Shown here piece after piece: positions 6,553 to 13,432 of a stretch of DNA of 21,325 nt. The notes under the pieces were generated by a model, which was not told the origin of the DNA, did no database searches, and saw only the letters and a list, made by a program, of their open reading frames with translations. Location: NCBI GenBank assembly GCA_016463045.1, contig JAEMSB010000013.1, positions 1-21,325 of the forward strand. Reading direction: 5' to 3'. Source of the stretch: Niveispirillum sp. Lineage in GTDB: Bacteria; Pseudomonadota; Alphaproteobacteria; Azospirillales; Azospirillaceae. Position numbers and translations under genes: made by a program. Position 1 is the first letter of the stretch. Each line of letters opens with the position of its first letter.

Positions 6553-8130
6553 ATGTCCGGGTTGGAGATTGAACTGAAACTGGCGGTGGCGCCGTCCGAT
6601 ATGGACCGGCTGCGGGGGCTTGTTTGCCTCTCCGACACCATCGCCAAGCCGAAGGTCAAGTCGCTCGACAGCATTTATTTTGATACTGAGGACCGTCGGT
6701 TTCTGGCCAATGGCCTCTCATTGCGCGTGCGCCGCGTGGGCCGCAAGCTGATCCAGACCCTGAAATCCGCACCCCAGGCGGGTGCCGGCGCCCTGGTTCG
6801 GGGCGAGTGGGAGGTGGAGGTGGCGCATCCGCGCCCCGACCTGTCGCTTCTGCCCGATGCCAGCGTGCTGGAGGGTCTGGATGGGGTTGGCAATGACGAT
6901 CTGGTGCCGGTGTTTGAAACCCGCATCCGCCGGCAGATCCGCCACCTGTCGCCCCGCCCCGGCATCACCATCGAGGTGGCGCTGGACCAGGGGGAGATTG
7001 TGGCCCCCGGCGGCCTGGCCCTGCCTGTACATGAGGCGGAACTGGAACTGTCGGAAGGGACGGACACTGCCGCCCTCTACGATCTGGCCCGCGCCATCCA
7101 TGCCGAGGTGCCGGTGCGGCTGGAGATGCAGACCAAGTCGGCGCGCGGTTATGCCCTGTCATCGGGTGCCGTGCCGGTCAGCGTGAAGGCCGCCAAATTG
7201 ACCCTGGAGCCGGAAGCGACGGTGGAGGAGACGCTGTCCACCATCGTGCGCCACTGCCTGGGCCATCTGATGGCGAATGAGCCGGTGACGCGGTTGGGTC
7301 AGGACCCGGAGGGCGTGCATCAGATGCGCGTGGCCCTGCGCCGCCTGCGCTCCGCCCTGCAAATCTTCCGGCCCTTCATACCGGCGGATCAACTGGATGA
7401 TCTGGGGCCGCGCGTAAAGGCGCTGGCCGATGCCTTGGGATCGGCGCGGGAATGGGATGTGTTCCTGGGTGACCTGCTGCACCCCGTCGCCACGGCCCTG
7501 CCGGGCCATGCGGGTCTGGCGGAACTGGAGATGGCGGCGCGAGCGGCACGGGAACAGGGGTATGCGCTGGTCCGCACGACCCTGGCCGATCCGGCCCATA
7601 CCGCCCTGCTGCTGGATTTGGCGGCCTGGGTTGATGGCCGGCAATGGCGCAACCAGCCGGTCAGCGAGCAATCGACCCTGCTTCTGTCCCCCGTCACGGA
7701 AATGGCGGGCGCCCTGCTGGGCAAGCGGCATAAGCAGGCGCGCAAGCGGGGCCGAGGCTTTGCCAAGCTGGCCGCCGGGCCCCGGCATGAGCTGCGCATT
7801 TCCTTGAAAAAGCTGCGCTATGCGGCGGACTTCTTCCGTTCACTGTATGAGGGCAAGGCCCTGCGCCGGTTCCTGGAGGAACTGTCCACCTTGCAGGACC
7901 ATCTGGGCCATTTGCAGGATGTGGCCACTGTGGACAAGCTGGTGGCGGAGCTGGAGCGGACGGGGGGCGAGACATTGCCGCCGGCATGGCGGCTGGGCGC
8001 CGGTCTGGTTACAGGCTGGCATGCGCGCGGCCTGCATGATCTGGAAGACCATATCGTCGCTGACTGGCACCGGTTCACGGATGCCAAGCCGTTCTGGCAG
8101 GATGCGGAAGGAGAGGCGGAGGATCGCTGA
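6553..8130 (+). CDS. CYTH and CHAD domain-containing protein (inorganic triphosphatase-like)
   Basis: A protein of about 525 residues. The N-terminal CYTH domain (about 1-200) begins with the defining E-x-E-x-K motif as L-E-I-E-L-K-L and continues with alternating charged tunnel strands such as Y-F-D-T-E-D and L-R-V-R-R-V-G. Enzymes with this fold hydrolyse triphosphate or bind phosphorylated chains. The C-terminal CHAD domain (about 230-500) is helical, with the repeated H-Q-M-R-V-A-L-R-R-L-R-S and H-E-L-R-I-S-L-K-K-L-R-Y motifs whose His/Arg/Lys residues bind polyphosphate in known CHAD proteins. The start is uncertain. ATGs at 6550 and 6553 fit the family N-terminus, while the ATG at 6487 adds 22 unlikely residues and overlaps a weak promoter-like TATGAA (6486-6491). 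The next gene follows after 31 bp. Confidence 0.9.
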   Translation: MSGLEIELKLAVAPSDMDRLRGLVCLSDTIAKPKVKSLDSIYFDTEDRRFLANGLSLRVRRVGRKLIQTLKSAPQAGAGALVRGEWEVEVAHPRPDLSLLPDASVLEGLDGVGNDDLVPVFETRIRRQIRHLSPRPGITIEVALDQGEIVAPGGLALPVHEAELELSEGTDTAALYDLARAIHAEVPVRLEMQTKSARGYALSSGAVPVSVKAAKLTLEPEATVEETLSTIVRHCLGHLMANEPVTRLGQDPEGVHQMRVALRRLRSALQIFRPFIPADQLDDLGPRVKALADALGSAREWDVFLGDLLHPVATALPGHAGLAELEMAARAAREQGYALVRTTLADPAHTALLLDLAAWVDGRQWRNQPVSEQSTLLLSPVTEMAGALLGKRHKQARKRGRGFAKLAAGPRHELRISLKKLRYAADFFRSLYEGKALRRFLEELSTLQDHLGHLQDVATVDKLVAELERTGGETLPPAWRLGAGLVTGWHARGLHDLEDHIVADWHRFTDAKPFWQDAEGEAEDR

Positions 8131-8161
8131 CGCGCCCCGCCCGCTGTTGCAAGGGAAAGAC

Positions 8162-8779
8162 ATGCGCACCATCCTGGTTTCCAATATCAAGGGCGGCGTC
8201 GGCAAGACGACCATTGCGACGCATCTGGCCGCCTTTTTCGCCGGTCATGGGCACAAGACGGCGCTGGCCGATCTGGACCGGCAGAAATCATCCCTGGGCT
8301 GGCTGAAAACCCGGCCGGAGACGGCGGCCCCCATCCTGGGGCTGGATTGGGTGAAGGAGATCGGCAAGCCACCATCGGGCACAGGCCGACTGGTCATTGA
8401 CGCGCCGGCGGCCATGCGGCCCAAGGATGTGGAAGACCTGATCCGCATGTCCGACATCGTTGTGCTGCCCGTCCTGCCCGGCGCCTTTGACGAGGCGGCG
8501 ACGGCCCGTTTCCTGGACAAGCTGGAAGAGGTGAAGGCCATCGCCAAGGCGAAGGTGCCCGTCGCCATCGTTGGCAACCGCCTGCGCGCGCGCACCAAGG
8601 CGGCGGACCGCCTGGATACGTTCCTGGCCGGGGCAGGGCATCAGGTGGTGGCCCGCTTGCGCGACAGCCAGATGTATACCGACCTTGCCGCCGACGGCCT
8701 GACCCTGTTCGACCAGAAGGCCAAGCGCGCGGCGGATTTGCGCGCGGACTGGGAACCCCTGCTGGTGTTTGTGGGGTAG
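8162..8779 (+). CDS. Orphan ParA/MinD-family P-loop ATPase
   Basis: A 205-residue protein opening with the deviant Walker A motif K-G-G-V-G-K-T-T (residues 10-17), including the signature lysine K10 of ParA/MinD ATPases. A switch I-like D-L-D-R-Q-K-S-S follows near residue 40, and a Walker B-like L-V-I-D-A-P-A near residue 80. Family members form ATP-dependent dimers and position DNA or protein complexes on the nucleoid or membrane. No ParB, parS site, MinC or MinE gene is adjacent. GGGAAAG precedes the ATG at 8162 by about 4 bases. The gene follows the CYTH-CHAD gene by 31 bp and is probably cotranscribed. The cargo is unknown. A link to polyphosphate granule positioning is conceivable from the CHAD neighbour but is inference. 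Confidence 0.87.
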   Translation: MRTILVSNIKGGVGKTTIATHLAAFFAGHGHKTALADLDRQKSSLGWLKTRPETAAPILGLDWVKEIGKPPSGTGRLVIDAPAAMRPKDVEDLIRMSDIVVLPVLPGAFDEAATARFLDKLEEVKAIAKAKVPVAIVGNRLRARTKAADRLDTFLAGAGHQVVARLRDSQMYTDLAADGLTLFDQKAKRAADLRADWEPLLVFVG

Positions 8780-8812
8780 GCGGGAGTTTTCAATATTACA
8801 TGAAGCTCACAA

Positions 8813-8850
8813 GCCCCCGGCAAAGGTCTGCCTTCACGTTCACCGGGGGC
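8813..8850. repeat. Hairpin downstream of the ParA-type gene
   Basis: GCCCCCGG (8813-8820) is perfectly complementary to CCGGGGGC (8843-8850). An inner AAGG/CCTT hairpin sits in the 22-base loop. No T-run follows on either strand, so it is not a canonical terminator. It may stabilise or fold the 3' end of the upstream mRNA. Confidence 0.6.
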
Positions 8851-8875
8851 CACAATCAACAGGCCGTTATCGTGT

Positions 8876-8911
8876 GGGCCGGGCGGGATTGCTGACTTCC
8901 GGCCCTCTCTT
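8876..8911 (+). terminator. Possible terminator of the CYTH-CHAD/ParA operon
   Basis: GGGCCGG (8876-8882) pairs with CCGGCCC (8899-8905) around a 16-base loop and is followed by TCTCTTT. The stem is strong but the loop is long and the T-tract is interrupted, so the call is tentative. It overlaps the candidate -35 of the following small RNA unit. Confidence 0.4.
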
Positions 8912-8920
8912 TGCTATGAT
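8892..8920 (+). promoter_or_regulatory. Candidate promoter of a small RNA unit
   Basis: TATGAT (8915-8920, one mismatch to TATAAT) lies 17 bp after CTGACT (8892-8897, four of six matches to TTGACA). The predicted start is near 8927, just before a long hairpin and a T6 tract. Confidence 0.4.
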
Positions 8921-8926
8921 GGCACC

Positions 8927-9015
8927 GTCACCGCCACACCTGCGTCCAGAGCCAAACCGAGGCATCGGTTTCTGGCGCGGTGTAGCCCAGGGGGCATGGA
9001 ACACACCCCTTTTTT
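8927..9015 (+). ncRNA. Candidate small RNA: long hairpin plus T6 terminator
   Basis: Bases 8936-8983 fold into one extended hairpin made of four helices: ACACC/GGTGT, GCG/CGC, CCAGA/TCTGG and AACCGA/TCGGTT, closed by loop GGCA. Only single-base bulges and one GCCA bulge interrupt the 19 pairs. GGGG (8991-8994) then pairs with CCCC (9006-9009), followed by T6 at 9010-9015. GGTGT (8979-8983) can also pair with a second ACACC at 9003-9007, so two mutually exclusive folds exist. An ORF runs through the region (8918-9079) but lacks a ribosome-binding site and recognisable protein features. No RNA family was recognised. An SRP, 6S or cobalamin element was considered and not supported. Confidence 0.45.
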
Positions 9016-9081
9016 CTGTTTCATCTGGTTGCATGAACGCGATTGCGGTCGGAGAGCACCCATCACCGTCTCCGAATTAGA

Positions 9082-9098
9082 CGGGTGCGGCACCCGCC
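9082..9098 (-). terminator. Weak terminator-like hairpin after the peroxidase gene
   Basis: CGGGTG (9082-9087) and CACCCG (9091-9096) form a tight hairpin 16 bp beyond the minus-strand stop at 9114. On the minus strand it is followed by TCTAATTC, a poor T-tract. It could terminate the cytochrome c peroxidase operon. Confidence 0.4.
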
Positions 9099-9113
9099 TT
9101 TCACGCCGATAGG

Positions 9114-10436
9114 TTACTCCACCACCTCAACGCTCATTTTCATCTTGGGATGGATGTTGCAGACGGCCCGGAAACGGCCTTGATGGTCGAACAGGACCTC
9201 CACCGACTGGCCAGGGTCCTGCACGCCGCTGTCATAATCCATGTCGGCGGCGAAGACGCGGATATTGTGGACGCGCGTATCCTCGTTATGGATGACCAGG
9301 GTGCCGCCTTTGCGCAGGCGCACGGCAGCGGCGCTGAACGCCGTGTCGCGCTGTGTCACCTCCAGCCGGGCGGGTGCTGGGCCGGCGGTGATGGGGCCGG
9401 GATCAATGGCCGCCACAGCCTTCACCTGTACCGGCAGGGCGGCGGGATCGGCGTTCAGCGTGCCCAGGAAGGCAAGGATGTCGGCCTGCTCGGCATCGGT
9501 CAGGTCCAGATGCGGCGGCAGATCGCGTGACAGGGTGGGGCGATGCACCACGCCGTTCACGTAATGGCGCAGCACGTCCCTCAGATCGGCGATGGAGCCG
9601 TCATGCATGTAGGGCGCGGTGCGGCCAATCTCCCGCAGGGTCGGTGTTTTCCAGCTATTGGCCAGTTCGGCATGCCCCACCACGCCGCCCCGGCCCGGAC
9701 CCGTGACGGGCAGGCCGATATCGTGAAACGCACCGTCGGTAAAGGCCCAGCCCTTGTGACAGTTGCTGCACGCCGCCTTGCCGTCGAACAGGGCGAAACC
9801 GCGCTTTGCAGCGTCGGGGATGGCCGCTTCATCCCCCGCGACCCACCGGTCAAAGGGCGTGATGGGCGACACCAGGGTGCGTTCGAAGATCGCCAGCGAT
9901 TTGGCGATATTGTCCAGGCTGATCACCGGGTCCTGCGGGAAGGCGCGGGCAAAGGCTGCCTCCAGATCCCGGTCACCCTTCAGTTCCGCCGGCAGAGCGG
10001 CTAGATCCTGGTTCATCTCGATGGGGTTGGCGATGGGACCCAGGGCCTGCTTTTCCAGGCTCCCGGCCCGTCCGTCCCAGAACAGTTGTTCCGCCCAGGC
10101 CAGATTCCAGAGGGTGGGCGTATGCATCGGGCCTGCCTGCCCGCCTTCACCCACGGCCCGCGGCCGGGCGTCGGAGAAACCCTTGGCCGGGTCATGGCAG
10201 CTGGCGCAGGACATGGAATTGCCGCCGGACAGGCGCGTGTCGTTGAACAGGCGCCGGCCCAGTTCCAGCTTGGCGTCGGAGTACGGGTTGTCCGCAGGGT
10301 AGGGCGCGCTGTCGGGCCGGGCCCAGGCGGCCAGATTGCCGGGCCGGTCGGCCTGTGCCTGCGGCCCGGCCAGCCCCAGGGTGAAGGCCAGCATGACGGC
10401 TGCCAATGCCGAAAGGGAACGCCGCGCCTTACCCAT
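9114..10436 (-). CDS. Di-heme cytochrome c peroxidase (MauG/CcpA family) fused to a cupredoxin domain
   Basis: A 440-residue exported protein. The N-terminus is a Sec signal (R-R-S followed by a hydrophobic stretch, cleavage near A-Q-A-29). Two heme c sites are present: C-A-S-C-H at residues 77-81 and C-S-N-C-H at 223-227. Y-M-H-D-G-S near 277 is conserved in the family. After the peroxidase part (about 40-330), residues 355-440 form a plastocyanin-like domain with the type 1 copper pattern H390, C426, H429 and M434 (C-N-I-H-P-K-M-K-M, spaced as in pseudoazurin). Ordinary bacterial CCPs stop after the peroxidase part and take electrons from a separate cupredoxin or cytochrome c. Here the donor appears built in. 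Role: periplasmic H2O2 reduction, or MauG-like oxidation of a partner. The gene lies 19 bp downstream of an exported helical protein gene, probably in one operon. Confidence 0.9.
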   Translation of the reverse strand: MGKARRSLSALAAVMLAFTLGLAGPQAQADRPGNLAAWARPDSAPYPADNPYSDAKLELGRRLFNDTRLSGGNSMSCASCHDPAKGFSDARPRAVGEGGQAGPMHTPTLWNLAWAEQLFWDGRAGSLEKQALGPIANPIEMNQDLAALPAELKGDRDLEAAFARAFPQDPVISLDNIAKSLAIFERTLVSPITPFDRWVAGDEAAIPDAAKRGFALFDGKAACSNCHKGWAFTDGAFHDIGLPVTGPGRGGVVGHAELANSWKTPTLREIGRTAPYMHDGSIADLRDVLRHYVNGVVHRPTLSRDLPPHLDLTDAEQADILAFLGTLNADPAALPVQVKAVAAIDPGPITAGPAPARLEVTQRDTAFSAAAVRLRKGGTLVIHNEDTRVHNIRVFAADMDYDSGVQDPGQSVEVLFDHQGRFRAVCNIHPKMKMSVEVVE

Positions 10437-10455
10437 GATGACACTCTGTTGTGAT

Positions 10456-11247
10456 TTACCGCAGCCGGCTCAACGCCAGTTCGACATTGGAGACAAGGGC
10501 CGACACCTCACCCGGTGGGGTCACCTTGCCCTTGGGTGGCTGCAGGGTCGCCCAGACGGGGCCCAGCTTATCCATGGCCTTCACGGCATTGCCGGACGGG
10601 TCGCTGGCCGCCGTGGAGGCTGACAGGCGGGCCAGATAGACCTTGGCGATGGCATAGAAGCCGCGCCCATCCTGATATTCGATAGGGCTGGTGATCACCC
10701 CATCCTCCACCGCCGCCGCATATTCCGACGCCGCCGTGCGCAGCAGGGTGGCGATGACGGGGGTCAGGAAGGCGGGCTTGGCACGGTCGACCGCCGGGAT
10801 CGTGGCCTCGGCCTTGGTGATGGCCTGTTCCATCTTGTCCAGCGCCTTGGCCACATCGGCCGCCGGGGCCTTGGCGCGGGCCAGGGCGACCAGGGCGTCC
10901 AGATCCGCCTCGAACCCGACCTTGCGGGTGTCCAGCACGGGGCGGGCACCGTCATAAATCTCTTCTGCCGGGTGCAGGAGATGCGGAATGGCATCACTGC
11001 CGCGCCCAGCCTGATAAAGCTCCCGGCCCACCGACAGGTGACCGCGGATCAGGCCCAGGGAGCCTTGCAGTTGCTGATCTTCGGACAGGTTGTCGAAGGC
11101 GCCCAGCTCTCCGCCCTCGCCACCCTCGGCGGCGGCGGGCACGGCGGCGCCATGGCCGGCGTGATGGCCCTGGGCCATTGCCATACCGGTCTGGCCCATC
11201 GCCACGCACAGGCCCACACCCACCCAAAGCTTCGCATTGATCCGCAT
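10456..11247 (-). CDS. Exported helical protein of unknown function, partner of the peroxidase-cupredoxin
   Basis: A 263-residue protein with an N-terminal signal peptide (M-R-I-N-A-K-L-W-V-G-V-G-L-C-V-A-M, cleavage near A-M-A-Q), then a His/Gly-rich stretch Q-G-H-H-A-G-H-G-A. The rest is predicted mostly helical and alanine-rich, without cysteines in the mature part. A conserved-looking H-L-L-H-P-A-E-E-I-Y lies near residue 90. The start at 11247 is set by GGAGG five bases upstream. An ATG 12 bases further upstream lacks a ribosome-binding site. I do not recognise the family. Helical periplasmic domains with His-x2-Glu motifs occur in imelysin/EfeO-type iron proteins, but the similarity is too weak to assign. 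Position next to a heme/copper enzyme suggests a metal-binding or redox accessory role (inference). Confidence 0.78.
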   Translation of the reverse strand: MRINAKLWVGVGLCVAMGQTGMAMAQGHHAGHGAAVPAAAEGGEGGELGAFDNLSEDQQLQGSLGLIRGHLSVGRELYQAGRGSDAIPHLLHPAEEIYDGARPVLDTRKVGFEADLDALVALARAKAPAADVAKALDKMEQAITKAEATIPAVDRAKPAFLTPVIATLLRTAASEYAAAVEDGVITSPIEYQDGRGFYAIAKVYLARLSASTAASDPSGNAVKAMDKLGPVWATLQPPKGKVTPPGEVSALVSNVELALSRLR

Positions 11248-11275
11248 TCGATCCTCCATTGGCTCTGGCTATATT

Positions 11276-11291
11276 GCAAATTACTCGCAAA
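11276..11291. repeat. Phased GCAAA direct repeat in the divergent msrP/peroxidase intergenic region
   Basis: GCAAA occurs at 11276-11280 and 11287-11291, exactly one helical turn apart, in the 149-bp region between the divergent operons. This layout fits an activator site but may be chance. TTGACG at 11305-11310 could be a -35 for msrP, but no good -10 follows. I see no convincing promoter in this gap. Confidence 0.25.
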
Positions 11292-11396
11292 CGCGGAAGC
11301 TAAATTGACGCAGCAAGTGACAGGGCGCACTGTTCAGACCCGGCCCAGCGGCATATCTGTCTGTCAGTACCTGTGTCCGACAGAGGAATGCCCCCA

Positions 11397-12326
11397 ATGC
11401 TGCTGCGCCATGCCCCCGATCTGAGCGAGCGCGAGGTAACGCCGCGCGATCTGTACCTGAACCGCCGCCATCTTCTGGCCGGGTTCGGGGGGATGATGCT
11501 GGCGGGGGCTGGTGCCGCGAAGGCGGCGGTGAAAAGCCCGTTCAGCACGGATGAGACGCCGACCAGCTTGAAGGACATCACCAGCTACAATAACTTCTAC
11601 GAGTTCGGCACCGACAAATCCGACCCGGCCCGCAATGCCGGGCGCCTGACGGTGAAGCCGTGGAAGGTGAAGATCGACGGCATGGTGGGCAAGCCGGGCG
11701 AGTATGACCTGGATGACCTGCTGAAGGGCGTGGTGATTGAGGAGCGCATCTACCGCATGCGCTGTGTCGAGGGCTGGTCCATGGTCATCCCCTGGAATGG
11801 CTTTCCGCTGGCCAGCCTTTTGAAGCGGGTGGAGCCGCAGTCAGGCGCTAAGTTCGTGGCGTTCGAGACGCTGGTGCGCCCGTCGGAAATGTCGGGCCAG
11901 GGCGGCTTCTTCAAGATCCTCGACTGGCCTTATGTGGAGGGGTTGCGCCTGGATGAGGCGATGAACCCCCTGACCCTGCTGGCGACCGGCCTTTATGGGG
12001 AGAGCCTTCCCAACCAGAACGGCGCGCCGCTGCGCCTTGTCGTGCCGTGGAAATATGGCTTCAAAGGCATCAAGTCCATCGTGCGCATCAGCCTGACCGA
12101 CAAGCAGCCGACCACCAGTTGGAACATCCAGGCGCCGCAGGAATATGGCTTCTATTCCAATGTGAACCCCGAGGTGGACCATCCGCGCTGGAGCCAGGCG
12201 ACGGAGCGGCGGATCGGGGATGGCGGCGGCTTGTTCGCCAAGCGCCGCCCGACCCTGCCGTTCAACGGCTATGCCGATCAGGTGGCGAGCCTTTATACAG
12301 GCATGGATTTGCGGAAATTCTATTGA
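11397..12326 (+). CDS. msrP: Protein-methionine-sulfoxide reductase catalytic subunit MsrP
   Basis: A 309-residue molybdoenzyme that reduces methionine sulfoxides in oxidised periplasmic proteins. A Tat signal is visible as N-R-R-H-L-L-A-G at residues 22-29 followed by a hydrophobic stretch and A-K-A. C123 in Y-R-M-R-C-V-E-G-W-S-M-V-I-P-W is the conserved ligand to the molybdopterin molybdenum. The C-terminal part contains P-W-K-Y-G-F-K-G-I-K-S-I, and the protein ends D-L-R-K-F-Y, all typical of MsrP/YedY. The start at 11397 follows GAGGA by 9 bp. ATG at 11388 and GTG at 11373 are in frame but badly spaced. The stop overlaps the msrQ start by one base, indicating translational coupling. It is divergent from the peroxidase operon. 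Confidence 0.97.
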   Translation: MLLRHAPDLSEREVTPRDLYLNRRHLLAGFGGMMLAGAGAAKAAVKSPFSTDETPTSLKDITSYNNFYEFGTDKSDPARNAGRLTVKPWKVKIDGMVGKPGEYDLDDLLKGVVIEERIYRMRCVEGWSMVIPWNGFPLASLLKRVEPQSGAKFVAFETLVRPSEMSGQGGFFKILDWPYVEGLRLDEAMNPLTLLATGLYGESLPNQNGAPLRLVVPWKYGFKGIKSIVRISLTDKQPTTSWNIQAPQEYGFYSNVNPEVDHPRWSQATERRIGDGGGLFAKRRPTLPFNGYADQVASLYTGMDLRKFY

Positions 12327-12916
12327 TGGCCGTCGCCAATCTGCGTATCCAGCCGCGTTTTCCGACTTGGCCTGTCTATCTGGCCGGGCTGCTGCCGGCG
12401 CTTTGGTATGTCTATCAGATATTCTATGGCGATCTGGGGGCCGATCCGGCCAAGACTCTGGAACATGCCATGGGCGAATGGGCCCTGCGGTTCCTGATCC
12501 TGGGTCTGGCCATCACGCCGCTGCGCCGGGAATTGGGTATCGGGCTGCTGAAATACCGGCGTGCGGTCGGGCTGATTGCGTTTCTGTATGTCGTCCTGCA
12601 CCTGACCGTCTATCTGCTGCTGGATCAGGGGTTGGACTGGCCCGCCATCTGGGCCGATATCGTCAAGCGGCCCTATATCACCATCGGCATGGCGGGCTTT
12701 GTCCTGCTGCTGCCGCTGGCCGCGACCAGCTTCAATGCCGCCATTCGCTGGGTTGGTGGCCGCAACTGGAACCGGCTGCACAGGCTGGTCTATCCGGCGG
12801 TGCTGGCTGGGGCCGTGCATTATGTGATGCTGGTGAAAAGCTGGCCGGTGGAGCCGCTGGCCTATCTGGCGATCGCTGTGGCCCTGCTGGGCTGGCGCGT
12901 CTGGCGGCGGGCGTGA
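12326..12916 (+). CDS. msrQ: Heme-binding membrane subunit MsrQ
   Basis: A 196-residue inner-membrane b-type cytochrome of the ferric-reductase-like fold that passes electrons from the quinone pool or a cytosolic flavin reductase to MsrP. Six hydrophobic segments are visible. Candidate heme ligands are the histidines in L-E-H-A-M-G (about 48), V-V-L-H-L-T-V-Y (about 93) and N-R-L-H-R-L-V-Y-P-A-V-L-A-G-A-V-H-Y (about 152 and 165). The pattern and length match YedZ/MsrQ (about 200 residues). The ATG at 12326 shares its A with the msrP TGA stop. The gene ends 3 bp from the end of the convergent marR gene, leaving no room for a terminator, so the two transcripts must overlap. Confidence 0.95.
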   Translation: MAVANLRIQPRFPTWPVYLAGLLPALWYVYQIFYGDLGADPAKTLEHAMGEWALRFLILGLAITPLRRELGIGLLKYRRAVGLIAFLYVVLHLTVYLLLDQGLDWPAIWADIVKRPYITIGMAGFVLLLPLAATSFNAAIRWVGGRNWNRLHRLVYPAVLAGAVHYVMLVKSWPVEPLAYLAIAVALLGWRVWRRA

Positions 12917-12919
12917 CCA

Positions 12920-13384
12920 TTAGCCTTCATCCCCGCCGTCCCCGCCCGCCATCTTGAACCCGTCCAGCAGGGCCAGAAGGGCGGTGCGGCCGGCAACGCC
13001 CAGCGCCGTGGTCAGTTCCTGTTCATAGGCATCGTGCCGGGCCTGGATTTCCCGCATCCGTTCCTGGCCATGGTCGGTCAGGTGCAGACAATAGGACCGC
13101 CGATCAGCGGGGGAGGGGGAGCGGACCAGCAATCCACGGCCCTCCAGCCCATCCAGCAGCGGCACCAGATTGGCACGCTTCAGGCCCAGCGCGTCGCTGA
13201 TCTGCGACTGGCTGAGGCCGGGATTGTCACGGATCACCGTCAGGATGGCGAACTGCGTCGGGCGGATATCGAATTCCGACATGAACTGCGTGAACAGGGT
13301 GAATGCCGCAATCTGGGCCCGCCGCAACCTGTACCCAACAGATCCCTGCAGGGCCGAAAGATCGATACCACCGCGTTCATCCAT
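12920..13384 (-). CDS. MarR-family transcriptional regulator of the hydroxycinnamate operon
   Basis: A 154-residue winged-helix repressor. The central region reads P-T-Q-F-A-I-L-T-V-I, then L-S-Q-S-Q-I-S-D-A-L-G-L-K-R-A-N-L-V-P-L-L-D-G-L-E (helix-turn-helix), then the wing R-S-P-S-P-A-D-R-R-S-Y, the classic MarR D-R-R signature. Helices at both ends form the dimer interface. GGTGGAG about 8 bp upstream favours the ATG at 13384. ATG 13408 and TTG 13420 are alternatives. It is the last gene of the four-gene catabolic operon, 48 bp after the ligase gene. MarR proteins in comparable loci (FerR, CouR, HcaR types) are released from DNA by feruloyl- or coumaroyl-CoA. Ligand and function here are inferred from context. 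The shared 16-bp motifs at 17407, 17581 and 18970 are candidate operators. Confidence 0.9.
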   Translation of the reverse strand: MDERGGIDLSALQGSVGYRLRRAQIAAFTLFTQFMSEFDIRPTQFAILTVIRDNPGLSQSQISDALGLKRANLVPLLDGLEGRGLLVRSPSPADRRSYCLHLTDHGQERMREIQARHDAYEQELTTALGVAGRTALLALLDGFKMAGGDGGDEG

Positions 13385-13432
13385 ACCGCTCACTCCACCT
13401 TTGCGCATTTGCCGGTGCAAACTATCGCCAAG

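Noticed and set aside
8927..9015. SRP RNA, 6S RNA or a cobalamin riboswitch
   Set aside because: The SRP GGAAG/GCAGC domain motif, the 6S bubble architecture and riboswitch core motifs are all absent, and no downstream gene exists on that strand.
8769..9080. Small open frame of about 100 codons downstream of the ParA-type gene
   Set aside because: It runs through hairpins and the T6 tract, is Pro/Arg-rich without a ribosome-binding site, and shows no protein-like pattern.
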